From Anastrepha obliqua (lineage: Eukaryota; Arthropoda; Insecta; Diptera; Tephritidae), in NCBI RefSeq assembly GCF_027943255.1, contig NC_072895.1:77254001-77318000 (forward strand): DNA of 64,000 nucleotides, in the 5' to 3' direction. A program made the translations under genes and the position numbers. The notes beneath the pieces were generated by a model. It saw nothing but the letters and a program-made list of their open reading frames with translations. It was not told the DNA's origin and made no database searches. How positions within the stretch are numbered: the stretch's first letter is position 1; each line of letters begins with the position of its first letter. Shown one piece after another: positions 48,015-59,299 of this stretch.

Positions 48015-48756
48015 GGGGGGGGGGGGGGGGGGGGTCACAAAATCGAAATTTTTTTTCTTCACTCATCTTATAGTAAATAATTTCAAGAATGTTGTGTCAA
48101 AATTTTAAGTGGATCGGAGCAGAACTCTCAAAGTTATAGCCTTTGTAGGCACTCTACCTCGAATGCGGAGCATCGATAATTTCTCAGAGTCATTTTTTCA
48201 AACGCGTTTTTCCCGAAACGACTTCTTAAAAGTCGGTGCCAATCACAACTCCGAAACTATTCAACCGATTCTTTTCAAATTTGGCACACGTTTTCTAAAT
48301 CAAAAATACCTCCCCCCTACACTGTTTTTTTTTTATTTTTTTTTTTTAAGGTTGTTTTTTACTTACAAATATGGCGAAATTTTTCGCCAAAAATGCTCGT
48401 TTTACGTTTTTTTGCCACCAAAACTACAAAAATGAAAAAAAAAAATTTTATTAATGTAGGGGGGAGCATTACGTCATACTTTAACTGAAAAATTTGACTT
48501 TTTTAGTTTCAGATGATTCTACGACGAATGCCGATTGGCACCGCAGAGCACCTCTCGAAAAACATATCTCCAAAAAAACTCTGTCATGGGCTTATTTGTC
48601 AATATTTTATTATTAATTAATATTTTTTAAAAACTTATTGAAAAGATGTACAATAACATGCAACTGATTTTATTAAAGTATCTTAAGCCATATTTCTGTA
48701 AAAAATTCAAAAAAAAAGTGTTTTTTTTTTTAGCGCTAAACCCTATCCCCCCCCCC
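48015..48756 (+). mobile_element. TTAA/G-run MITE, copy D (742 bp)
   Basis: Flanked by TTAA at 48011-48014 and 48757-48760. It starts with 20 consecutive G and ends with 10 C, the ends otherwise hardly matching. Internal inverted repeat CTCCCCCCTACA (48310-48321) with TGTAGGGGGGAG (48455-48466), perfect over 12 bp. The motif AAACGCGTTTTTCCCGAAAC is at 48200-48219, about 90 bp before the left arm. It has no coding capacity. Confidence 0.87.
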
Positions 48757-48899
48757 TTAAGCTATTTCAAGCTCCAATCGTTAGATGGCCCTCGCTGTAT
48801 ATGTAAGATTCTTAAAATATTTAGCGGTGCGTTGGTGGTTGGTTGGTTAGAGTGGTGATTCATCCAGAATCCAACTAGCGCTTCCACACCATTTTGCTG

Positions 48900-51800
48900 C
48901 CACATCCTCGTTACCAAATTGTTTAACAGTTATTTACAGCAAGACTATATCCAGTCTGTGCGGTTTAGAAACCTTATTAGGTTGTTGACGTCTAAGCCAG
49001 ACAGTTGCTCGAGACTCTCGAACAGCGATTTGCCCAGGGTTAACATTCTGTCCTTCCATAGAGCAGGGCATTCACAGAGGAAATGGAAGATTGTTTCTTT
49101 TTTCTCCGGTTGTTTACAACTATGACAGTATGTGTTGTGAGGGATGCCCATTTTGACGGCTTGTTCTCCGATAGACCAGGAGCCAGTTATGACTGCCGTG
49201 AGTCTACAGGCGTCCCGTCGTTTCATGTTTATCAATGTCGACGATTGCTTGAGGTTGTAGGTGGGCCATAACGTCCTGCTGATTTTGCATTTCGTCTGGT
49301 CTCTCTATCTACAATCTGCGATTTGAAGGTATTTTAGGGAAATTGCATTCTTGGCCTCACCTAATGGTGTGAATACTGGTACTGCAAGAGCGCTATTCAT
49401 GGCAGATCCCCCTCTTGCCAGTTCATCAGCTTTTTCGTTACCTTCTATGTTCCGGTGTCCCAGGACTCAAATTAAGGTTACTCTATGGTTTTCACTCAAG
49501 TTGGTGAGGCTATTCCTACTTTGCTCTACCACTTTAGAGGTTGTTATAGCCGCGTCCAGTGCCTGGATTGCAGCTTGGCTATCCGAAAGAATAGCGATAT
49601 TGCCCTTAAAAGAGGGATCTGCGATTAGTAACCTACAAGCTTCCCCAATTGCCAGTACTTCCGCCTGGAAGACACTGCTGGTATTAGGGAGACACACAGA
49701 TTTTTCAATTCCAAGTCTATGAGCATATATAGCAGGTCCAACACCACAATCCATTTTACTGCCATCTGTATAGACTGTGGTATCGAAGTGGTTTAGAGAG
49801 AATCCCTTATTCCATTCTTTCTTAGATGGAAAGTGTGTGGCAAAATTCCTATTGAACGTTACCATCGGGACGATGTAGTCAGTCCTTACCGAGGTTAACT
49901 GAGCTTATCTCAATAATAGCCTAGCGTGACCATAAGTTTTTTTCTTTCCAGCGGCCCGCTTCATTTAACCTAAATGCACTCATGGTTGCCGTCTTCTTTA
50001 TATGTAGGTCTACTGGAATAACGTGCGTCAGTGCATTGAGAGTCTCTCTTGGACATGATCTGATTGCACCGATCTTTGTATTCTGCCGAGTAATTTGGAA
50101 TTGTACTCTCTCCCTAGAGCTTTCCACCAAACTACCGACCCGACGTTTAACTTCCATCTATGTTTGGAGTCCAGAATTACCCCCAAATACTTTGCACTGG
50201 GTGAAAGTGAAAGAGTTTGTCCGTTGATATTTGGTAAGGTAAAAGTTGGCAGGGTAAAAGTTGGTACCTTGTATCTGGTGTCAAAAAGCATAAATTCTGT
50301 TTTACGCGGGTTTAAACTTATGCCACATCCTGTGGCCCAAGAGTTAAGCTCGCCTAACGCGCTTTGGATGATCCCACTGATCGTATTGGGACACAGTCCT
50401 GACACCATTAGCACCACATCATCAGCGTACGCCACCACTTTTACCCCACCTCCATTAAGTTTTATTAAGATTTTGCTGATCACACATAGCCAAAGAAGTG
50501 GAGATAATACTCCCCCCTGTGGACCTTCTTGGTTATGTTGATATTACCCATATTAGCTTTGATGATCCTGGTTTCTAGCATGAAGATGGCCCAGTTACTA
50601 ATGCAACTGTCCACCTCTAGGTCTATCAACGCCCGTTGGATGGCATCTATGCTAACATTGTTAAAGGCGCCTTCTATATCAAGAATGCCGCCATGGTATA
50701 ATGTTTGCTCTCTAAAGAGCCCTCTATTGTTCGGATTACCTCGTGAAGCGCTGTCTCCGTGGATTTGCCTTTAAGGTATGCGTGTTGTGCAGTTGATATA
50801 CCAGAGTTTTCCAAAGAGCTTCTGAGGTGTATATCCAAAAGTCTTTCCAAAGTTTTTAACAGGAAAGGCGAAAGACTTATTGGCCTGAAGTCCTTCGCTG
50901 ATTCATGTCCCCTCCTACCTATTTTTGGTATGAATACGACCTTGACTAGTTTCCAACTATCTGGAATATGCCATAAGTTTAAACACGCTTTAAAATTTTC
51001 CAGTAGCCATGGTAGGATACAGTCCAAGGTTTCCTGTAACATCTTTGGAATAATCCCACCTGGCCCCGGAGATTTAAAGAGTGAGAAAGATTTGATTGCC
51101 CATGCAAGTTTTTCTTTGGTAATAATTTCATTTGCAAGATGCTGTGGATTATATTGGCTCCGCCTAATATTTCTTCTCCCACTTTCGTGGGCACTGCATC
51201 CCGGAAAATGCGTGTTTAGCAGATTCTTCTGCCGTAGTAGTCCAAGTTCCATCAGGTTTCTTAACCCAAGAAGCCATTGAGTGGTCTTTGGAAAGAACAC
51301 GGCTGAGACTAGCAGAATCCCTGGTGGATTCGATTGACGAACAGAATTCCCTCCAGCTCTCTTTTTGGGCAGCCCTGATTGCCTTCTTGTACTGCCTCCG
51401 ACTTTCTCTGTACAATTCCCAATTTCCCGTCGAATAGCTGAGGTTAAACGTTGATCTAGATTTTTCCCTTAGTTTTAAGAGCTCACTGCTCCACCAAGGA
51501 GGGTGAGTTTTTTTACTAAATTTTATGGGGCAGGACGTTTTGTAGGCCCTACTAATACTAAATGCCTTTTCCAGTGTTATGACCCTACTCTCAAGGTTTT
51601 CCGTGAGAGTGATTTGAGGGATAGGAATCTCTCCTATCCTCTTGTTTACTGCATTTTTGAACCTCTTCCAGTTGGTTCTTAAAGGATTTCGATACGGTAA
51701 GGGTGGATCTACCTTAAGATCCAAATCGTAGAGGATCCAACTATGATCAGAAAAGGACCTTTTATTGGAAACCCTTCAATTATCTACCCTTACTGAGCTA

Positions 51801-52310
51801 TTTTCAGACAGTAGAGTAACATCAATCACTTCCTCCCATCCTCTGAAGTACTCCGTACTAGGAAAGGTGAAAGTGGGAGTGTTACCCCTGTTACATACCG
51901 ATAAGTTAGTATTAATAATAAAATTATATAAAGACTCACCTCGGTCGTTTGTCTCAGAGCTTCCCCGCAACGCATGCCTCGCGTTGGCGTCGCATCCGAG
52001 TAGCAGGATTTTGTTTCTGGTTCCTTCAAGCACAAGCCTACAAGCCTCCGCGGGCGGTGCTGGCCGATCATGTGCCATATAGATAGATTAAAAATATATT
52101 TAAGTGTTTTTTGGTTACAATACATGATCTAGGATTACCTCGCTTATAGTACAGATTGTAGTTTCTTCCCGAGAAACCCTTCACCTCGTTGCTCCGCACC
52201 CAGGCTTCCTAGATTAAGGCTATGTCAACGTTCTCCTTCCCTAGGAGAACGGTTAGGTTGTCCGTTGCAGTCTGTGAATGTGAATTTGGACAACCTTTAA
52301 AACCATTTTT
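48900..52310 (-). pseudogene. Retrotransposon ORF2: endonuclease, RT, RNase H
   Basis: Endonuclease from about 52310 (MVLKVVQIN) to 51780 (GCDANARHALRGSSETNDRG, VIDVTLLS). Basic linker and RT 51724-50030 (SFSLFKSPGPGGIIPKMLQE, FRPISLSPFLLKTLERLL, QHAYLKGKSTETALHE, catalytic VKVVAYADDVVLM at 50430). RNase H 49770-49470 (TTVYTDGSKMDCGVGPAIYA, FQAEVLAIGEA, IAILSDSQAAIQALD). C-terminal C-x-x-C zinc-type end 49235-48945 ([22 protein letters not shown]). Frameshifts occur near 51770, 51200, 50560, 50080 and 49880. A 15-bp tandem gives a repeated PTFTL at 50235-50265. Confidence 0.85.
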
Positions 52311-52576
52311 TATTGGTTTGCTTCCGCAGGTTCCGCGTCATTTAACTGCATGCCAGTCAGCAGTTCGCTGGTGCCGTCGACCTCATCCTGCTCCTCCTCC
52401 AGATTCGCAGAACGGAATATCTTCAGTTGGGCCTTCCATATGCCAAACCGAAGTTTATTTTCCACTTTTTGCAACGGTTCAAGACTCTCTCCTGTGATTT
52501 GAAGAAGGGGCCTCCGCTTTTATGATCGACCAATCGGTCATCGTCACTGAGCGGTTGTGAGCCTGGCGATAGGGAA

Positions 52577-53392
52577 TTAGTTGATTGGCTGCAAACTACA
52601 TGAAATGAGCTTGAGCCTCAAGCCCTCCCAGATGTTCTGAATTTCGCCAATCGCGTTTGTCAGGAAGTGCAATGAGTACTGGTCATCACATTTGATTATC
52701 CGACAACCGCGAACCACTTCCACCGAGTGGAAACCTGACGATTGACCCTCTGGGTTCGCCATGACATGGTCGACGATTATGCGAGACAACCGTGCCTCAA
52801 TCTCCGACCATTTGTCAAGCACAGGTTTGCCGCGGTTGGAAGTTTCGTCCACCAGTGCCATTTGAAGATGGTCCCGTGCCACCTCACTGAATTGTTTCGT
52901 AAGTTTAGGGACAACCGCACCCTGATCTGAGATCTTGTGCTTCTTTGTTGCCCTCTTGTTTTTGTCTTGCGAACGGGTACGTTTTTTTGGCTTCTGTCTT
53001 TCGGGTGGTTTGGAATGCCAGGTATTCGTCCACCACCTTTTGACACCTTGCTTTGTCAGCCTCATCTTTGGGGTGAGCTTTACCTTCGGTCTCGTTCTCA
53101 CGAAACCTGCCAAGGATAGCGAGAGACCTCTGGTAGAGCTTATACCTTGACGGGCCTTTATTAGCGCGCTTTTGCTCCATGGCTTTAGCGGATGTTGTTG
53201 GCGTGCTGTGGCCCACAGCTTTACCCTCAACTGTTTCCTGGCTAGAGGCCAGGAGCTCATCCTCCGAGGAAGATCCGATCCCCAGTTTATCATGGGTGAC
53301 AGATTGTTTGTCCTGTCGCTTAGTATGTGTGTCCGTTTGTCTGTCCTGTGCTGTGAATGCGTCCGTCTGTCTTTCCGTTTTTTGTTATTCAT
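52577..53392 (-). pseudogene. Retrotransposon ORF1
   Basis: An open frame of 271 codons, Lys/Arg-rich in its middle (PPERQKPKKRTRSQDKNKRA), with a C-terminal half like LOA-type ORF1 proteins (VVRGCRIIKCDDQYSLHFLT, NIWEGLRLKLIS). A parallel frame (53216-52905, YQRSLAILGRFRENETEGKA, VVDEYLAFQ) looks equally protein-like over the central part, so one or two compensating frameshifts are likely. ORF1 proteins bind the element's RNA. Confidence 0.65.
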
Positions 53393-53573
53393 TTTTTTTT
53401 CTGGTTCGTACGGTCACCTGCCCCGCCCAGGGAGCTGCGCATGCCGCCATGCGCGGTGACCAAAGAGGAATTAGGGGAAATAACCGGTCGACCATGGCAG
53501 CGCTCCATACCATGGCAAGGCCACCGTTACAACCTGAGGCAGCCTGATATCAGGAGGGCTCCGTTCGAAAACC

Positions 53574-55060
53574 TTAGCGTGTCTCACGAATCAATTCGCA
53601 ACATTTTACATCATCATTGGGTATGAGACGCGTGGCTGCTCGACTAGATCCAAGAGAGTTAAATTTCTTTCAAAAAATTCATCGGAAGAAATTGGTTCGT
53701 ACCCAACGTTTATCCAGCGCATCTTAACAAGTGATGAGACGTGGGTGTATCAGTTTGACATTCAAACCAGTCAACAGGCGGCTGAATGGCGCATATCCAC
53801 ATGAGCCGAAACACAAAAAACCATGACAAAGTCGGTCAAAAGTGAACGTCATCCTACTAGTTTTCTTTGATTATCATGGTTTTGTAAACTCAGAATTCGT
53901 TCCAAATGATTCTACGGTAAATAATAAAAATATAATAAGAATATTATTTGGAAGTTATGCGACGTTTGAGAGAAAATGTGCGTAGGAAACGGTGCAATTT
54001 GTGGAAAGAAAAGTCATGAATCTTTAAGGGGGGAAGCTGGTCTAGAATTTTGAAAAAATCGAAAAATTTTTTTTTGTCTTAAAAGGTGCTTTAGGGTCTT
54101 AGAAATAATATACCAAATGAGGGATGCCAGCAAAAATGTCTAAATGCCCAAATTTTTCATTCGACGGCAGTGCCTCGCAGGTATGATTTTACAATACTTA
54201 CAACTTTAAACGCGTTTTTCTCGAAATCACTTTTTTTAAACTGGCCGAAGACATAACTCGAACAAATCTTTACCGATTCTTACGAAATTTTGACAATACA
54301 TTCGAAATACCTTTCTCCGGAGACGTACGTAGGATTTTTTATTTATATTACATAGTTTTTTTTTTAATCAACAATTTTATGTCGTTCTTTATAGTGAAAA
54401 TTGTAACTTTTTGTTCAAACGTGCACCATTTCGCGAAAAAACAAAATATCGAAAAAATCCTACGTACGTCTCTTTCTGTTGTTATATAGAAACTAAAAAA
54501 ATTTTATTTTTTGATCCAGGACAAAAATTAAGGAGTTTATGTCTTCGGCAATGGACCCACTAGAAAAAAAGGCGCCTTAGAAGAACTGCTGGACAGCGGC
54601 CATTTTGAAATTAATTCAGACGAAAAATTTTGTATTTGTACCATGAAAGCTATATTATTAAACCCATTTCACAGATTTTCGATTGATTCCTTTGTTGAGT
54701 CAAAATAAATTCATAAAATATGCCCATTTTTTGCGCTCTAGACCAGCTTCCCCCCTTAAGAAAACTCATGAACCATTATAACGCACCGTCTCGCTATTCA
54801 ACGGATTTAGCTCCCTGTGACTTTTCCTAAAACCTAAATTGCCACTCCGCGGACGCCGCCTTGAGTCGATAGAGGCCATTAGAAGAATTCGCTGAAGAAG
54901 ATCTCTTCAAACGCGCTTTGATGACTGGACCAATGGCATATGTATATTGCTTCAAATGGAGCCTATTTTGAAGGCGACAAAATAAATTTTGATGATTAAA
55001 CAATTATTTTGTGTTTTATGGAACAATTCCCGGTACTTTTTTGACAGAATCTATATATAC
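53574..55060 (+). mobile_element. irritans-type mariner, 5' part lost, interrupted by MITE copy E
   Basis: The plus strand reads NLSVSHESIRNILHHHWV, RRVAARLDPRELNFFQKIHR, then (frameshifted) INVILLVFFDYHGFVNSEFV-like and LEVMRRLRENVRRKRCNLWK. After the insertion at 54028-54755 it continues with PSRYSTDLAPCDFFL-like sequence and ends in the terminal sequence ATTCCCGGTACTTTTTTGAC (55025-55045). The N-terminal half is missing, cut off at the 5' end of the retrotransposon. It has several stops. Confidence 0.8.
54028..54755 (+). mobile_element. TTAA/G-run MITE, copy E (728 bp), inside a mariner
   Basis: Terminal inverted repeats GGGGGGAAGCTGGTCTAGA (19 bp) flanked by TTAA (54024-54027, 54756-54759). 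Internal inverted repeat 54320-54340 with 54452-54472, perfect over 21 bp (core ACGTAGGATTTTTT). The motif AAACGCGTTTTTCTCGAAA is at 54208-54226, about 92 bp before the left arm. It has no coding capacity. It splits mariner transposase sequence between the region before the second catalytic Asp and the region of the third. Confidence 0.92.
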
Positions 55061-55330
55061 TTGTGCTTAATAACTACCGAATTTCTAGATCTGGCGAGTT
55101 TTGCTGTTGTAGCAAATTACTAAATCCTGTCTGTGCGATGTAGTCACCTGTCGTCTTTGTCTAACTCAGACGGTAGACTCAGAAAGCGTGCTCTGTCTCG
55201 CAGGCTGCCAACGCCATCAAGGCTAATTCATGTTTTTGTTTTGGCATCTCGTTCGTTATTGTTTCCAGTCGGTTCGCGAAACTTCGCCGTTGCAAAAATA
55301 TATAGGTTAGGTTAGGTTGGAATGGTTACC
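55061..55330 (+). repeat. Dispersed repeat, partner of 43190-43310
   Basis: 55170-55290 matches the reverse complement of 43190-43310 (AGAAAGCGTGCTCTGTCTCG, CATCAAGGCTAATTCATGTT, TCTCGTTCGTTATTGTTTCC). No coding content. Confidence 0.55.
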
Positions 55331-56245
55331 CAAGGAGTAGGCACACTTCGACGAAGATGAACGGATTCATCCTTTGTGATACCATTGTGCAGGAAGTAAG
55401 GTGAAGAAGGAAACCGTTGGGTTGAAAGTAGAGGGCGAGCAGAGGTGTGGCTGGGATCGTTATGAAGATGGGTTTAGAATGTGTGGATTGTGAACGATGA
55501 CTGTTCTGCGTTTGCGTCAACCGCTTTACGGTGCTGATGAAGCTCATCAGATTTTTAATGTGAACGACAGCTATATCAGCAGGTGTAGCAAAGAACTAAG
55601 AGTCAAGATGCCTAGATCTTAGCCCCGCCGGAGCAGGGCAGATAAGAGAAGATGCTGAGATGATTCCCCCTCATCCTTCAAGCATCTGACGCAAAAAAGA
55701 CTCAGGTAGTTCCAAGTCTCACAGCATGCACCACTCGCGCATAGTGTCCTATGAGAAAACCCACGAGGTTCGAAAGCTGAGATTTTGTCAACCTCAGAAG
55801 CTCGTCCGAGCGCCCCCGATCCACACGTGGCCAGAAGGATTTCACGACCTTACAATTTTGTGTACTTGTCTAGCGCTCGTTAAATTGGCGCGAAGCCCCT
55901 ATTTCCAGGAACAGACCGCAGGTACTCACGGGGAAATCGCCTCACATGTCCCTTGTCTGGCCAGCTCATCCGCCTCACCGTTTCCGACAATGTCGCTGTG
56001 ACCTGGAACCCATATGAGGCTGACCGTCATTGTCAAAGTAGATATTTACATACTTTCTTGACTGTTAATACGCATGTGAGCAGTCAATCAGCTGCTTCCT
56101 TGATTGCGGCTACCTCTTCCTGGAACACACTGCAGTGGTCCGGTAACCTGATTTTGAGTCCGATGGGGACCTCCTCACGAAAAACGCTTCCGCCCACCCT
56201 TTCCTCAAACTCGTGCAATATAAATTGGAAAATACTTACTAGGTA
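55331..56245 (-). pseudogene. Non-LTR ORF2 RNase H and C-terminal fragment
   Basis: The minus strand has degraded RNase H (56210-55800, including a WNTLQ-opposed VFQEEVAAIKEAAD-type helix) and a Cys/His end with [31 protein letters not shown] (55680-55530) and a 3' region to 55331. Related to 12890-13170. Several frameshifts. Confidence 0.6.
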
Positions 56246-56284
56246 AAGTGGCTTTAAATATACACAAATTATCTGGAATAAATT

Positions 56285-56575
56285 TATCTACAGGGTGTAC
56301 CATCTGTATGTCTGTATGAAAACATTGAAAAACTTTGAAAAAAAAAACTGATTTTTATAAGAGAGGTTTTTTTATTTGGTTTATTTACAATTTATTAAAA
56401 CTATTTTTTGAATACAATATCAATCAAGTGCCCACCTCTATTAGCAATCATAAACTGCGATGGTTTTCTCACCTTATCAAGCATCCCGGGTTTTATAGCT
56501 TCGCTTTCGGTTGTTCCGGTGTAAAGCGATCCATGGTTGAAATTGTACTTAATTGACGTATCGAAAACATGTATG
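56285..56575 (-). pseudogene. DD41D mariner end
   Basis: The minus strand ends in FMIANRGGHLIDIVFKK, the typical DD41D C-terminus, preceded by degraded sequence. The outer end ACAGGGTGTACCATCTGT at 56291-56308 is a plausible terminal repeat. The matching right end was not found. Confidence 0.5.
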
Positions 56576-57250
56576 TTGAAGTCGATCGGTTGATAAATGA
56601 CAAAGTTATTCAGCGTTTACATAGGGCTTGTTCGAGCTTCAGTCACAACCGCAGCGTTAAATGATTTGTGAAAGTATCACGTTCGATGTAAAATTCTGGC
56701 AATATTGTCAAAATCGTTACGTTCGAAGTGTCAAAAATTCGGCAAATGTTGCGCGCGAATACAAATAAATCGGCATCAAAAATTTCTTGGTCAGTTGCCG
56801 AACATCAGAAAAGTATCAGCAATTGAAAATGCCCTCTAAATACAATAATTAATTTAAATAAGTTCTGGCAGTTAACCAAGTAGTTAGTAATGTGAGAATT
56901 ATCGTGGCTTGCGGGGTTAAAACTCCAAACTTACGTGAGCAAAGCTTTGTAAGCGATCGAATTAAATATTTGCTTGGTTAACATAATATCCTCATATTGG
57001 CGAAACTTCGAATCCGTGAAATTATATAATTTGCATTCAAATATTAATTTTAATTAATTTTTAAACCGTTCGCAGTTTGTTTCCGTGTAAGTTAAATAAA
57101 TACGTTTTTATTACCATTCTTATCAAATCGGATTTAATGCTTTCCACTTTCTTCATCCCTCTCACAAGCAACCTTTTGTAAGTGAATGTCAGAACTCTAT
57201 GGTCAAAAGTAAGCAAACCTTGAATAATCGGATCATCTATATTGTATTTT
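56576..57250 (+). other. Intergenic, no recognised content
   Basis: AT-rich; nothing assigned. Confidence 0.45.
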
Positions 57251-57530
57251 TTAAATGTTAAGTTAGGTTAGCCTGGTTGGCAATAAGCCACGCATAGACC
57301 TTTTGGTCCCTAGCAATACCAGATGGTCCGCGACTTCTATGAATACCTAAATATGTCCAGCATGTGAATGCACCCCGCACGACACTAACGACCTTTTCAC
57401 ATTCCCCATTAAGCCCACACATCTAACACCCCTCTCCCTCTGGACCCAACCCGTAGGAACAGCTAGTTTCCTGGGCCTACCTTTACACTGACAGGGCAAA
57501 GGTACTGCTACAACAACAAGAACAACAACA
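57251..57530 (+). pseudogene. Jockey-like 3' end with CAA-rich tail
   Basis: Plus-strand sequence matches the C-terminal and 3' end of the copy at 18425-18640 (CCCTCTCCCTCTGGACCCAA corresponds to the PLPLDPT segment). It ends in ACAACAACAAGAACAACAAC (57505-57530), a normal 3' tail. Strongly 5'-truncated. Confidence 0.65.
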
Positions 57531-57654
57531 ACATAAAGGGTTTAATTTCTTCTCCTTTCAAAAAAAAAAGAAAAAGAAAAAATGAAAGCAAGAGTCGGTT
57601 TAAAAATGTAAAATTTTATCGCCTATAATTATTCCATCACGATTTTGGTTATAA

Positions 57655-58515
57655 CTAAATATATTTCCCAAACCATTTGTGATCAACGGGAGAAAGCCAT
57701 CTATGGCAACCGCTTAAATTATTTTGTATTATGTATTTTAAGTATTTGCCTTCCAGAGTTACATCCTCCTTCAGCTTTGAGGCACTCAACATTTCTTCTG
57801 ATACTGCTTTGGCTTTGAAAGGTAACTGTTGCGCTACTAACTCTAAAAATGGCTTTACTTCTACAAATTCGCATGTGCCGGCAATTTCAAGAATAACCCG
57901 CCCTTTCTTGACAGGCGTGACATAATAATCTATGGCGCCTTTCCCGCCACCCATGCGTTGCCCCTGACCTTTTTTGGTTACAGGTTGCCAAGGCGCTGGC
58001 ACCCTCCATGTTGCAAACATTCTGTTGACATCCATTTTGCGACCAATCGTAAGGCGTAACATTTCGAAATGTCCCCATCGCAAGCGCCCACCACTTTCAG
58101 CAACTATGCCATATTGTTTGTGAACAAGTTCATTATGAATGATTTCAGGACCTCTCATGTACTTCAACTTTTTTTGCATTTTTGGCGGTCGAAGATTGGG
58201 TGGATATTGCGGTACTCTTTCCATAACTCGTAGTTTTGGCCGTTCGACTTTCTCAACATCTGTAAAAACGGAAATTCTAATCATAGATGCCAATTCAACA
58301 AAAGTTCACTTACATCCATACTCCTTCTGCCGAGCAAAATTCTTTAAACCAGCGGCTCTAATTAAATAACCTATAAAAATAAAAACACTACATATAACAA
58401 CACATCGAGAGCATTATAAGATGTTATAATACTGTGACAATAAGTTTTTATAGTTTAATTCCGTACCCACAAACAACTTCGGGCACTCAAAACGCCTTTT
58501 AAGAACGGATATCAT
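57655..58515 (-). CDS. mRpL16: Mitochondrial ribosomal protein L16 (uL16m), three exons
   Basis: Large-subunit mitochondrial ribosomal protein; uL16 sits near the peptidyl-transferase centre. Join (minus): 58515-58467, 58370-58314, 58259-57655; 236 codons plus TAG. Introns are GT-AG, 96 and 54 bp. Exon 1 starts MISVLKRRFECPKLFV, the first Met in frame, and supplies a basic leader suited to mitochondrial import. The L16 fold includes RPPKMQKKLKYMRGPE, RWGHFEMLRLTIGRKMDVNR, KGQGQRMGGGKGAIDYYVTP and VKKGRVILEIAG. The GQGQRMGGGKG loop is the L16 signature. The length fits the insect family. Convergent with shot; no frame damage. Recognition rests on remembered family motifs. Confidence 0.95.
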
Positions 58516-58860
58516 TGTATGAAAAAGAATTTAATATTAATCAAAATACACTTTTGTTAGATTCGATTACGATAATTAATGGATAGAGCGATAACTATAA
58601 CAACTATAGACCAGAAGCATAATCTTATGCTAAGTTCTCACGTTACGTAATTCGATTTCTGATAATGATTTTGTTTCTACGCAAATATGTTACACGGTGT
58701 ATACATTATTCAATAATGCACTCAATAGGTAAGAATGATAGCAAGGCGAATTTATTACAGGTGGTGGCATTTCCACATAAGTTTGCCTTTAAGGCAATTT
58801 TATTAAACATTTTTTTTTTATAATAAATAAATATTAAATAAACTATTTCAAGCGATCGCC
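58516..58860 (-). other. Upstream of mRpL16
   Basis: AT-rich and expected to hold the mRpL16 promoter. I see no clear DRE or initiator motif. Confidence 0.4.
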
Positions 58861-58865
58861 AAAAC

Positions 58866-58970
58866 TAAAAGTACGTTCACATATGCAGTAATTAACAATA
58901 AATCCACGAAATTAATGTAGCCGTTCACATCTAGCAGATTGCCTGCAAAATTTACAATCAGATGTCAATA
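58866..58970 (+). repeat. Direct repeat, partner of 62856-62960
   Basis: Matches 62856-62960 in the same orientation (GTTCACATATGCAGTAATTA with GTTCACATGTGCATTAATCA; GCAGATTGCCTGCAAAATTT with GCAGATTACCTGCAAAATTG; TGTCAATATTG with TGCCAATACTG). About three quarters identical by eye. The two are 4.0 kb apart and enclose the elements between. Confidence 0.65.
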
Positions 58971-59299
58971 TTGTTTTGAAGGGGTTTTCTTCATAGAAAT
59001 TGCTTTGGTAGAATATTTTGGTTTCTTGAGTTATTAACGATATGAAGAAAAGACAAGGAGAAGGAATAGCTAATTTAATTGTGCAATTGGCTACTATGTA
59101 GTAATAAATATTTGGAGGATATCCGTAAACGACGTTTACAGAGGTTGAAAATATTATGCCAGCAATACGCATGTGAAATTCGATATTACATTTTATGATA
59201 AGTAATAAGAGGACAACACGTTTACGGACACACGCTTTTTTCTGTAATATGAATGCATAATTAATAATATTTAACAAAAATTTTATTAGAATTATGTCT

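Larger units (their letters stand above)
48800..53575 (-). mobile_element. LOA/R1-like non-LTR retrotransposon with RNase H, nearly full length, inactive
   Basis: A minus-strand element of about 4.8 kb with ORF1, endonuclease, reverse transcriptase, RNase H and a Cys-rich C-terminus in order. The 5' end at about 53575 is defined by CGGAGCCCTCCTGATATC, which recurs at 40190-40205. The 3' end near 48800 is approximate. RNase H after RT points to the I/LOA/R1 group, and ORF1 and the [16 protein letters not shown] RT suit LOA best (inference). It is inserted beside, and probably into, the mariner that starts at 53574. Frameshifts in ORF2 make it inactive. Confidence 0.85.
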
